Shown one piece after another: positions 1-6,391 of a stretch of 8,995 bases of DNA. The first letter of the stretch is position 1. Each line of letters starts with the position of its first letter. The translations under genes were made by a program, and so were the position numbers. The DNA lies in contig JAUHZM010000113.1 of the NCBI GenBank assembly GCA_030426005.1, forward strand, positions 1 through 8,995, written 5' to 3'. Source of the stretch: Gammaproteobacteria bacterium. GTDB lineage: Bacteria > Pseudomonadota > Gammaproteobacteria > Arenicellales > Arenicellaceae. The notes under the pieces were generated by a model. The model searched no databases. It saw only the letters and a program-made list of their open reading frames with translations, and was not told the DNA's origin.

Positions 1-1251
1 TTTGGTGGTGTCGGCTTTGTGCCATTAAGTGAGCGCGAAGAGGGCGTACAGGACATGCTTTGGAAAGCTTTTGGTGCGCTTGGAAGTGTGACTGGGCTGA
101 AGGCGTTTCCGGTACTGGAGTCGGCTTTGCCGACAGCAGGAAACTTCTCGGTGGAGTTGGTGGTGTTAAGTACCGACTCGAATGCTGATATGAAGCCGTA
201 CGCCGAACAGATGGTTCAAGCGGCAATAAATAGTGGCAAGTTCTTGTTTGCCGATACCGACCTCAAGATTGACCTACCACAGGTGCGAATCAAGCTTGAT
301 CGTCAGCGGATCGCGGATTTGGGTATGGATTTGGCTGGAGTTAGTCGACAATTAAATGTGTTGCTATCTGGTAATTTTGTTAATCGTTTTGATCAGGCAG
401 GGCGTGCCTATCGTGTAATTCCGATGATCGCTCCTGAAGCTCGAACTAATCCGGGTCGGTTGTTGGACATGAAAATTCGTACACCTGAGGGCGAGTTGAT
501 ACCGTTGCGATCCGTGGCGAGCTTGCAAACAGAGACGGCGCCTCGAATTTTGAGCAAGTTTCAGCAAAAGAATGCATTTCGAATTTATGGCGAAGTGATT
601 CCGGGTACCACAAAAGAGCAGGGCTTGAGCGCACTCGAGCAAGCAGCGGCGGAAATTTTGCCACCAAGTTATTCAATCGATTATGCCGGCGAGTCACGAC
701 AAATTCGCCTAGAAGGCAATACGCTGGAAGGGGTTCTTATGGTTGCCTTGGTTTTTGTATTTTTGGTGCTGGCAATCCAATTCAACAGTTTTCGTGATCC
801 GCTGGTGGTGCTGCTTGGTTCTGTGCCGTTGGCGTTGGCTGGCGCGCTGTTATTCGCCTTTCTCGATTTTACCACCATCAATATTTACTCCCAGGTCGGA
901 TTTATTACTCTGGTAGGCTTGGTGGCGAAGAATGGCATTTTGATTGTCGAGTTCGCTAATCAAATGCAGGAACGCGGTCGCTCCAAACTCGAGGCAATTC
1001 AAATTGCCGCCGAAACGCGCCTTCGGCCGGTGCTGATGACCACAGGTGCGACGGTGCTAGGGCACTTTCCATTGGTGTTAGTGACCGGGGCTGGCGCGGA
1101 GGCTCGAAACAGCATTGGCATTATTCTGGTTGCGGGTATGTTAGTTGGTACGTTTTTTACCTTGATCGTCTTACCCAGTGTTTACCTCGTGCTGGCCAGC
1201 GACCGCAGTAAGCCGTCCATACTACGAGCTGCGATACCGCAAACCACATGA
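1..1251 (+). CDS. RND efflux permease, HAE1 family (C-terminal part)
   Basis: This is the last 416 codons of an inner-membrane, proton-driven multidrug efflux permease of the AcrB/MexB/MdtB type, which normally has about 1,020-1,050 residues and works as a trimer with a periplasmic adaptor and an outer-membrane channel. The frame is open from base 1, so the gene starts outside the window and the ATG at 19 is internal. Seen here: a periplasmic porter/docking segment (for example LPQVRIKLDRQRIADLGMDL), then five hydrophobic helices matching TM8-TM12: the one ending in VLAIQFNSFRDP, then PLVVLLGSVPLALAGALLF, then VGFITLVGLVAKNGILIVEF, then the conserved LRPVLMTTGATVLGHFPLVL, and finally IGIILVAGMLVGTFFTLIVL. 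The C-terminus ends shortly after TM12, as usual. No frameshift or internal stop is visible. The substrate cannot be read from the sequence. Adaptor and other partner genes are expected upstream, outside the window. Confidence 0.95.
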   Translation, partial: FGGVGFVPLSEREEGVQDMLWKAFGALGSVTGLKAFPVLESALPTAGNFSVELVVLSTDSNADMKPYAEQMVQAAINSGKFLFADTDLKIDLPQVRIKLDRQRIADLGMDLAGVSRQLNVLLSGNFVNRFDQAGRAYRVIPMIAPEARTNPGRLLDMKIRTPEGELIPLRSVASLQTETAPRILSKFQQKNAFRIYGEVIPGTTKEQGLSALEQAAAEILPPSYSIDYAGESRQIRLEGNTLEGVLMVALVFVFLVLAIQFNSFRDPLVVLLGSVPLALAGALLFAFLDFTTINIYSQVGFITLVGLVAKNGILIVEFANQMQERGRSKLEAIQIAAETRLRPVLMTTGATVLGHFPLVLVTGAGAEARNSIGIILVAGMLVGTFFTLIVLPSVYLVLASDRSKPSILRAAIPQTT

Positions 1252-1271
1252 TTTATTTGCTGGCTTGCCCG

Positions 1272-1291
1272 AGCCTACGTGTGAGTAGGCT
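1272..1291. repeat. Hairpin between convergent genes
   Basis: A perfect 7-bp inverted repeat, AGCCTAC / GTAGGCT, encloses a 6-base loop. It lies 20 bases after the stop of the RND permease and 34 bases beyond the stop of the convergent small gene. It is well placed to end transcription from both sides. However, no T-run follows the stem directly: the nearest on the + strand (TTTTT) begins about 15 bases later. It is therefore only a weak terminator candidate. Confidence 0.4.
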
Positions 1292-1325
1292 AGTGCTGGA
1301 ACGTCCTTTTTAAACCAAATATCAA

Positions 1326-1727
1326 CTACTTCGGGCAGATCGCAGTGAAGTGAAAGTCGGTGTCGTCCAATGCAAGCGTATTATTTCGAGTACGGACCGT
1401 CATAGTGTTACCTGCGCTGGGTACGCTCGCGTTCACATTGCCATAGAGATTTGATGCACCGCCGCCCTGTGATCCTTTGGTTGCATTTAGTGCGCAGCCT
1501 CCTACATCGCCGTCTATTTCAAGTGAGTAGACGCCTTCAGAGATCCTGCTCGCTGCGACGATGTTGCCGGATTCTAATGCGCCGAATCCGGTCACTGAAC
1601 CATAGTAAATTCGTATCGGCACACTGTTGTCATTAAGTGGTACCACGACCACCTTGTTATGGGCTAAGACATTGGTGGTGGCGCTAATAGAAATGATCAG
1701 CGCGGCGATCAATACAGTCAGTTTCAT
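1326..1727 (-). CDS. Small secreted protein with KVVVVP motif, unknown function
   Basis: I do not recognise the family. The protein has 133 residues when started at the ATG at 1727, chosen because a GGAG Shine-Dalgarno (1734-1737) lies 6 bases upstream and because the protein then begins directly with a Sec signal peptide (MKLTVLIAALIISISATTNVLA, cleavage near residue 22). A longer frame to 1757 adds ten residues that would spoil the signal peptide. After the cleavage site comes K25-VVVV-P30, identical to a hexapeptide at the same place in the neighbouring DUF1566 protein. The rest is Gly-, Ser- and Asn-rich and probably beta-structured, with two cysteines (in DVGGCAL and at the end in AICPK) that could form a disulfide in the periplasm or outside the cell. 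It runs convergent to the RND gene and lies 212 bases downstream of the DUF1566 gene on the same strand, so it may share that transcript or have its own promoter. Confidence 0.75.
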   Translation of the reverse strand: MKLTVLIAALIISISATTNVLAHNKVVVVPLNDNSVPIRIYYGSVTGFGALESGNIVAASRISEGVYSLEIDGDVGGCALNATKGSQGGGASNLYGNVNASVPSAGNTMTVRTRNNTLALDDTDFHFTAICPK

Positions 1728-1733
1728 ACAGTA

Positions 1734-1737
1734 CTCC
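1734..1737 (-). promoter_or_regulatory. Ribosome binding site deciding the start at 1727
   Basis: Read on the minus strand this is GGAG followed by six bases and ATG. The upstream in-frame start at 1757 has no comparable site, so this element supports the shorter, signal-peptide-first protein. Confidence 0.75.
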
Positions 1738-1756
1738 GAATGGTCATGGTATGACA

Positions 1757-1782
1757 CGAGAATTGAGTTCGGATAATTCTCG
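1757..1782. repeat. Perfect 8-bp inverted repeat upstream of the small secreted gene
   Basis: CGAGAATT and AATTCTCG flank a 10-base spacer. The element starts 30 bases upstream of the ATG at 1727. It could be an operator for a dimeric regulator or a hairpin in the leader RNA. The spacer has no obvious recognition sequence, and I could not place a convincing -35/-10 pair around it. Most of the remaining 1783-1939 gap shows nothing I can name. Confidence 0.45.
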
Positions 1783-1939
1783 CTGGCTTTTCTAAGCAGC
1801 TGCGCTAAGGGTCCTACCGTTCTTGCTGCTCGCTATGAAAATACTGTATCAAAGGGTCGCCATGATTGAATCCCCACATTAAATGAGTTTGGTGGTCAAA
1901 TGTCTGACTTAGTTGACTCCCTAGTAGGAGCATGTTGGT

Positions 1940-2848
1940 TTAGTGCACGCATCGGACACTGGCATTACTGGTTTTGGGCCAACCATAGACTCCACCATCC
2001 CTGTTATTCATTACCCAGGCTTCTAAGGTATTGCTTTCGGTTGTTTGTGCAGACCAGATAAAGCTCCCAAGTCCACTGAACCAGGCGTCACTGTGGATCA
2101 TGTACGGGTCGCGATAGTCTGCCACTGAAATCAGCTCTTTAGGGTTAGGAACTCGCCAATTATTCAACCCGCCAAGCGTCAATGTTTCACAGTACTCAAT
2201 TGCTTCACTCCAGTCGCGAGAGTGCTGGTGTCCTTGCTGCCAAGTTAAACCGGTCGCCATGTCGTAGATTGTGCCATTGCCTTCGTTGCGCAATACCGAA
2301 CCACGCGATGCACTACGCCCGTGCACACAACGCACTCGCATTCCCGCCGAAGGCGAGTACCTAAACATTCCTCCAGTCTGAAAATCCACGGCCAAAACTT
2401 GCGCCAGTGATGGGTCAGGTACCATAAAATTAGAAGTAAACTGACTGGTCCAATAGGGTGAAACGAAGTTTGTTCCAGGAAAAGCATTAACATTGATTGA
2501 TGGTGCACGCTCGTTAAAGTCGACGATCGAAATCAATTCATTCGGCTCGGGCAGCCGCCACTGGTCTAGGTCACCGATAGTGAGTTCCCAACAATAGCGC
2601 CAAGCATTGTCCCAATTGAGTGTGAACGGCGCGATCTCTCGCTGCCAGGTCAGGCCGGTTACTTCATCCACCACCAGGTTGGAATGGATAAAGTAATTAC
2701 TATGTAGTGGAGATACGTGTTGTACCGGTGAGAACGGATCCGGGTATTTATTCTCGTCGAACATCGGCACCACAACGACTTTTGTTTGTGCCGTTCCGGC
2801 TTGGCAGAGGGCAAACATTAGAACAGAGATTAGAATGTGTTTGAACAT
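1940..2848 (-). CDS. Secreted protein with two DUF1566 (Lcl C-terminal) domains and KVVVVP motif
   Basis: This 302-residue exported protein starts at the ATG at 2848, preceded by GAGAG (2857-2861) with 8-base spacing. A signal peptide (about residues 1-20, MFKHILISVLMFALCQAGTA) is followed by K23-VVVV-P28 and an Asp/Pro/His-containing linker. Two copies of a DUF1566/Lcl-type domain follow, at about 58-176 and 191-302. Each opens with TGLTWQ (residues 64-69 and about 199-204), continues with a Trp-Cys helix and the signature WRLPEPNELISI or WRVPNPKELISV, and ends in RCVH. Each copy has one early and one terminal cysteine (C86/C174 and C220/C300), likely disulfide-bonded. DUF1566 occurs in Legionella collagen-like adhesin and in many secreted proteins of Gram-negative bacteria; its fold resembles the C-type-lectin-like/FGE group, so ligand binding or adhesion is plausible but unproven. 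Longer starts at ATG 2863 or TTG 2890 are possible but lack a ribosome binding site. Confidence 0.88.
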   Translation of the reverse strand: MFKHILISVLMFALCQAGTAQTKVVVVPMFDENKYPDPFSPVQHVSPLHSNYFIHSNLVVDEVTGLTWQREIAPFTLNWDNAWRYCWELTIGDLDQWRLPEPNELISIVDFNERAPSINVNAFPGTNFVSPYWTSQFTSNFMVPDPSLAQVLAVDFQTGGMFRYSPSAGMRVRCVHGRSASRGSVLRNEGNGTIYDMATGLTWQQGHQHSRDWSEAIEYCETLTLGGLNNWRVPNPKELISVADYRDPYMIHSDAWFSGLGSFIWSAQTTESNTLEAWVMNNRDGGVYGWPKTSNASVRCVH

Positions 2849-2955
2849 GGGCTGGTCTCTCATCGTCAGTGACAGGGTTGCACGTATCAAAATTCGTAGG
2901 GCAGGTTGATGAACTGTTTGTGGTCTTGACTATTTCATAGAATAAAAGTTGTAAG

Positions 2956-2989
2956 GGTGTGCGGCATGAGTGGTCACACCTAATTTTTT
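2956..2989 (+). repeat. Hairpin followed by a T-run, terminator-like on the + strand
   Basis: GGTGTG and CACACC (6-bp stem, 13-base loop) are followed by TAATTTTTT. The shape is that of a weak intrinsic terminator reading rightward, yet no rightward gene lies upstream of it; the sequence to the left is antisense to the DUF1566 gene. It could end an antisense or small RNA, or be coincidental. The loop is long and the stem short. Confidence 0.3.
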
Positions 2990-3011
2990 AATCACATACC
3001 TGTTTTTTGGT

Positions 3012-3047
3012 GCTGTGTCTGCGTCGCGGCATCCACGCAGAGTCAGC
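3012..3047. repeat. Imperfect inverted repeat (11 paired positions)
   Basis: GCTG-TG-TCTGCGT pairs with ACGCAGA-GT-CAGC around a 10-base loop (CGCGGCATCC): 7 bp, a 2 x 2 internal mismatch, then 4 bp. The block is locally richer in GC than the flanking AT-rich DNA, as are REP-like intergenic elements. Only one copy is in the window, so repeat status cannot be judged here. Confidence 0.35.
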
Positions 3048-3165
3048 GATCGGTGCGGCCCAAGAGGTGGAGTAAGGTGTGAGATGAGTTGAGCTTTGTC
3101 TAACTCTCAGGGCAACGAACTCGCATTGAAGAGTGCGCTCACAGATGTTTGATTGTGTTTTTTTC

Positions 3166-3198
3166 GTTACAAAATGTACATGATTTGTTATATATAAC
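3166..3198 (+). promoter_or_regulatory. Candidate promoter with a 12-bp palindrome for the TonB receptor
   Basis: GTTACA (3166-3171, 4 of 6 to the sigma-70 -35 box) and TATATA (3189-3194, 4 of 6 to the -10 box) are separated by 17 bases. The -10 lies inside GTTATATATAAC (3187-3198), a perfect 12-bp palindrome that could also be an operator. The implied start near 3200 would give a leader of roughly 95 bases before the receptor ATG. A second AT-rich -10-like hexamer, TAAAAT at 3271-3276, has no good -35 partner. No Fur box was found. Confidence 0.4.
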
Positions 3199-3285
3199 GA
3201 GTTAGCCTGAGCCAATCCGCACTTACAACGCTGTTCATTCTGTGCGAAAAGAGTTCAGTACTAAACAAGTTAAAATACAAAAATA

Positions 3286-3290
3286 AAGGA
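3286..3290 (+). promoter_or_regulatory. Ribosome binding site of the TonB receptor
   Basis: AAGGA lies 7 bases before the ATG at 3298. It favours this start over the out-of-frame ATG at 3294 and fits the signal peptide that follows immediately. Confidence 0.8.
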
Positions 3291-3297
3291 TAAATGT

Positions 3298-6285
3298 ATG
3301 AAAAGTAAGAGAAAAAATGAACTGAAAAAGCTCGTGCTCGCGATGCTTCCGTTCTGCATGCTGGCACCACCCATCATTTATGCGCAATCGAACACTGAGT
3401 CAGAAGCTGAAACTGTTGTCACGACTGAAGACGAGGCTGTGGCGTCTCAAACTGACGTTGTAGAGCCAGAAGAAAAAACGATTGAGCAAATCACGGTGAC
3501 TGGTTCACGCATCAAGCGTGACGAATTCACCAGTAATTCACCCGTCACTGTCATCACCGCTGAGCGTTCCGCACTGGCTGGTTTGCTTGATACATCGGAT
3601 ATTTTGCAGGGCTCGACTATCGCTGCTGGTCAACAAATCGACGATTCCTTCTCAGGTTTTGTCACCGACGGTGGCCCTGGTGCAAACTCTGTCTCACTCC
3701 GTGGTTTAGGTGCGCAACGAACTCTGGTGCTGGTCAACGGCAAGCGTTGGGGACCTTCGGGTGTGCGTGGCGCGGTAAATTCGGTGGATTTGAGCGCGCT
3801 TCCTTCATCGATTATCTCACGCGTTGAGATTTTGAAAGACGGTGCATCATCGGTTTATGGCGCAGACGCGGTTGCCGGTGTGGTGAACGTCATCACACGT
3901 GAGCGCGCCGATGGATTGCAGTTGAATGCGTCTTCGAGTATTCCGTTGGAAGGCGGTGGTGAAAACTACAAGCTAGATGCCGTTTGGGGCACGATTGGTG
4001 AGGACTGGTCTTTTAATATTGGTGCCGATTACACACGCCAGAATGAGCTGGTCGAAACGGATCGAGATTTCTCAAAATGTGACACTCGACCACGGATTAC
4101 AGACCAAGACGGAGACGGTACAATCGATAACCGTGATCCGGCGACTGGTGAAGAATTGTGTTTTGGCGCAATTTACGGTTTAGTGACATCTCCTTTCGGT
4201 TTCGCGCGATATGACCCATCTCTGACGCCCGGGTCGACGCCAGCTAATCCTAACTTCGACTTTGATATCAACGGTGCGTTTGGTATTCCGTATTTCACTA
4301 CCGTTGATGAAGGACCTTTGGACAATCAAGGGGCATTTTATCGCGACACGCGCAGCCCAGAGATTTCGCAAATGATCTCTGAGTCTGATCGTTTTTCGCT
4401 GACGTCTTTCGCCGAGAAGGACATTGAGCTGTTTGGTCGCACTTCGACGGTGTACTACGAGGCGTACTACAACAAACGTGAAACCACGGCAATTGGTGGA
4501 TACCAACAGCTGTTTCCATTAGTGCCAGCGTCTAACCCCACCAATCCATTTGGCACCAACGGTCCGCTAGCGGCATTTGGTGGCTTTGCGGTGCAGCCCG
4601 TGATTATGTCCTGGAACGTGCTAAGACCTGGTACGGATATCGAAGTTGAGCGTGGCAACCTGTTTGTTGGCTTAAAAGGTGATTTGACCGAAAACTGGAC
4701 CTACGATGGCTACATCGGGGTTAATAAGTCTGAAGGCACCTATCGTGCACAGCGTATTTTGTCAGACCGCCTGTTTGCTTCGCTTGACTCTGTGATCGAC
4801 GGTAATGGCAACCTTGTGTGTCGTGACGCGGCCGGTAACCCTGGTTGTGTGGCCGCTAACTGGTTTAGTGAAGATGCGTTGCTCAACGGTAACTTGCCTC
4901 AGGACCATCTGGATTACATCCGTAAAGAAACAGTTGGTGAGACTGATTACAGTGGAACACAATTTTCTTTGAGTGTCGGTGGTCCTTTGTTTAAAACCTG
5001 GGCTGGAGATACGCAAGCTGTGTTCGGTATTGAGTATCGCTCTGAGGAAATCGATGACCGCCCCGACATCGAGGCACAACGTGACAACATCTTCAGTACG
5101 ACCGCTGCTGGCATCACCGCTGGTAAAGATACTGTTAAAGAGGCGTATGTCGAGTTTGAATTTCCGTTGGCTGAAAATGCACCGTTTGCTGAAGAAATCA
5201 CCTTCAATTTGGCTGCGCGTTATACCGACTATGATTCATTCGGTGATGATGTCACTTCGCGTATGCAGTTGAATTGGCAAGTCAACCCAACACTGCGACT
5301 GCGCGCTACCAACGGTACGTCGTTCCGTGCACCGGACTTGTATGAGCAGTTCCTCGGTGATCAAACCGGTTTCCAAAGTGGTTTGCTTGATCCATGTGTT
5401 AACTATGGTGACGACTTCCAACCTGGTGATCCAATTTATGACAACTGCGCAAGTCTGGGCTTGGCACCTGATTTTGGTTCTGATGGCGTACCAGGAATTC
5501 GCACAGTAACTGGCGGAAATCCGAATCTCGAAGCAGAAACCTCGGATTCAACTACCGTTGGCTTTGTGCTAACGCCGGCTGACACGAACTTTTCGTTTGC
5601 GGTTAATTACTTCGACATTGAGTTGGAGAATTCAGTTGCCTCACCGACCGTTGGTTTTGTTGTTGGTGATTGTTACACCTCGCCTGGATTCAGTAGCCCA
5701 TTCTGTGATCGAATTGCGCCGCGAAACTCAGAAGGTAACTTGACTGATATCGATGCGTCGTTGTTGAACGTAGGTGTTGAGCGTAGCCGCGGTTATGATT
5801 TCGATTTGGTATACACCAAAGAGTTCTCCACTTTTGATCTAACTGTTGATATGACGGCCACGAATATTCGTGAACAATATCAGGAGTTGCTGGGCGATGA
5901 GTTTCAGTTAGAAGGCAATTGGGGTTTTCCGCGTTGGTCCGGACAGCTTGATTTGATTGCTAACTATAAAGATTGGCGATTCTTTTGGGGCATGGATTAC
6001 TTGAGTTCAAGTAAAGAAGAGCCGGTTTTCGATCCAGGTACGGACAATCGTGATCGTTTCAATAGTACCTCTGCAACGATGTATCATAATATGTCTGTGC
6101 GCTACACCAGCCCGAACGAATGGCAAGTAATTGCTTCGCTTCGCAATGTGTTCGACAAAGAGCCGCCATTGGTCTCCGATGGTCAGAACTCAGACTCGGC
6201 CACGCGTGTTTTCAATACACTGCCTGGCGTTGGTTATGATTTAATTGGAAGAACGCTGGTACTGCAATTTTCCAAAGCATTCTAA
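3298..6285 (+). CDS. TonB-dependent outer-membrane receptor
   Basis: A 995-residue receptor that would import a bound ligand through the outer membrane using TonB/ExbBD energy. In order: a signal peptide (cleavage near residue 29, IYA-QS); a Glu/Thr/Val-rich acidic linker (about 30-60); a TonB-box-like stretch IEQITVTGSRIKR (62-74); a plug domain with NSVSLRGLGAQRTLVLVNGKR (130-150) and DGASSVYGADAVAGVVNVITR (181-201); then a 22-strand-type barrel with the conserved FRAPDLYEQF (about 676-685) and GGNPNLEAET (739-748). The last residue is Phe, the usual BAM signal of barrels. The mature chain has eight cysteines in four close pairs: 261/288, 508/517, 700/717 and 792/803. Between the first pair sits an EF-hand-like DQDGDGTIDNRD (269-280). 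The loop motifs (LVCRDAAGNPGC, CYTSPGFSSPFC) are typical of the large receptor family often found beside peptidases. The ligand is unknown; a peptide is inferred from the downstream S9 peptidase. Confidence 0.95.
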   Translation: MKSKRKNELKKLVLAMLPFCMLAPPIIYAQSNTESEAETVVTTEDEAVASQTDVVEPEEKTIEQITVTGSRIKRDEFTSNSPVTVITAERSALAGLLDTSDILQGSTIAAGQQIDDSFSGFVTDGGPGANSVSLRGLGAQRTLVLVNGKRWGPSGVRGAVNSVDLSALPSSIISRVEILKDGASSVYGADAVAGVVNVITRERADGLQLNASSSIPLEGGGENYKLDAVWGTIGEDWSFNIGADYTRQNELVETDRDFSKCDTRPRITDQDGDGTIDNRDPATGEELCFGAIYGLVTSPFGFARYDPSLTPGSTPANPNFDFDINGAFGIPYFTTVDEGPLDNQGAFYRDTRSPEISQMISESDRFSLTSFAEKDIELFGRTSTVYYEAYYNKRETTAIGGYQQLFPLVPASNPTNPFGTNGPLAAFGGFAVQPVIMSWNVLRPGTDIEVERGNLFVGLKGDLTENWTYDGYIGVNKSEGTYRAQRILSDRLFASLDSVIDGNGNLVCRDAAGNPGCVAANWFSEDALLNGNLPQDHLDYIRKETVGETDYSGTQFSLSVGGPLFKTWAGDTQAVFGIEYRSEEIDDRPDIEAQRDNIFSTTAAGITAGKDTVKEAYVEFEFPLAENAPFAEEITFNLAARYTDYDSFGDDVTSRMQLNWQVNPTLRLRATNGTSFRAPDLYEQFLGDQTGFQSGLLDPCVNYGDDFQPGDPIYDNCASLGLAPDFGSDGVPGIRTVTGGNPNLEAETSDSTTVGFVLTPADTNFSFAVNYFDIELENSVASPTVGFVVGDCYTSPGFSSPFCDRIAPRNSEGNLTDIDASLLNVGVERSRGYDFDLVYTKEFSTFDLTVDMTATNIREQYQELLGDEFQLEGNWGFPRWSGQLDLIANYKDWRFFWGMDYLSSSKEEPVFDPGTDNRDRFNSTSATMYHNMSVRYTSPNEWQVIASLRNVFDKEPPLVSDGQNSDSATRVFNTLPGVGYDLIGRTLVLQFSKAF

Positions 6286-6301
6286 AGTAGTTGAATGCAA
6301 T

Positions 6302-6336
6302 ACGGGGTTGCTGTGCATAACAGCAGCCCCGTTTTT
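6302..6336 (+). terminator. Strong intrinsic terminator after the TonB receptor
   Basis: A 13-bp stem (ACGGGGTTGCTGT with ACAGCAGCCCCGT, one G-U wobble) has the 5-base loop GCATA and is followed by TTTTTATT. It begins 16 bases after the receptor stop codon. This is a textbook Rho-independent terminator and should end or sharply reduce receptor transcripts before the peptidase gene. Confidence 0.93.
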
Positions 6337-6342
6337 ATTGAG

Positions 6343-6356
6343 CGGCTAAAAAGCCG
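6343..6356. repeat. Small hairpin between terminator and peptidase gene
   Basis: CGGCT-AAAA-AGCCG is a perfect 5-bp stem with a 4-base loop, 35 bases before the peptidase ATG. It could fold in the leader of the peptidase transcript or be incidental. No clear -35/-10 pair fits in the short space between the terminator and the start codon. Confidence 0.35.
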
Positions 6357-6391
6357 ACACAGATATTCAGGAACACAACAGAGAATTCGGA

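Larger units (their letters stand above)
2849..3297. other. Divergent intergenic region rich in inverted repeats
   Basis: This 449-base stretch separates the DUF1566 gene (leftward) from the TonB receptor gene (rightward) and must carry promoters for both. I see no credible gene in it: the minus-strand frame at 2988-3215 has no homology I recognise and no ribosome binding site. It contains a hairpin followed by T6 (2956-2989), an imperfect longer inverted repeat (3012-3047), a T-rich tract around 3155-3164, and a 12-bp palindrome in the candidate receptor promoter (3187-3198). The length is large for a simple divergent promoter, leaving room for a leader, an operator array or a small RNA. Confidence 0.6.

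Noticed and set aside
19..21. ATG at 19 as the true start of the RND permease
   Set aside because: The frame is open upstream to base 1, the fragment lacks the N-terminal half of the family, and nothing resembling a signal or ribosome binding site precedes the codon.
2849..2890. N-terminal extension of the DUF1566 protein to the TTG at 2890 or the ATG at 2863
   Set aside because: Neither start has a ribosome binding site, and the shorter form from 2848 begins directly with a good signal peptide preceded by GAGAG at proper spacing.
2988..3215. A 75-codon open frame on the minus strand in the divergent intergenic region
   Set aside because: It has no ribosome binding site, no recognisable motif or membrane segment, and an Arg/Ser/Thr-rich composition typical of chance frames; it also covers the inverted repeats and promoter candidate.
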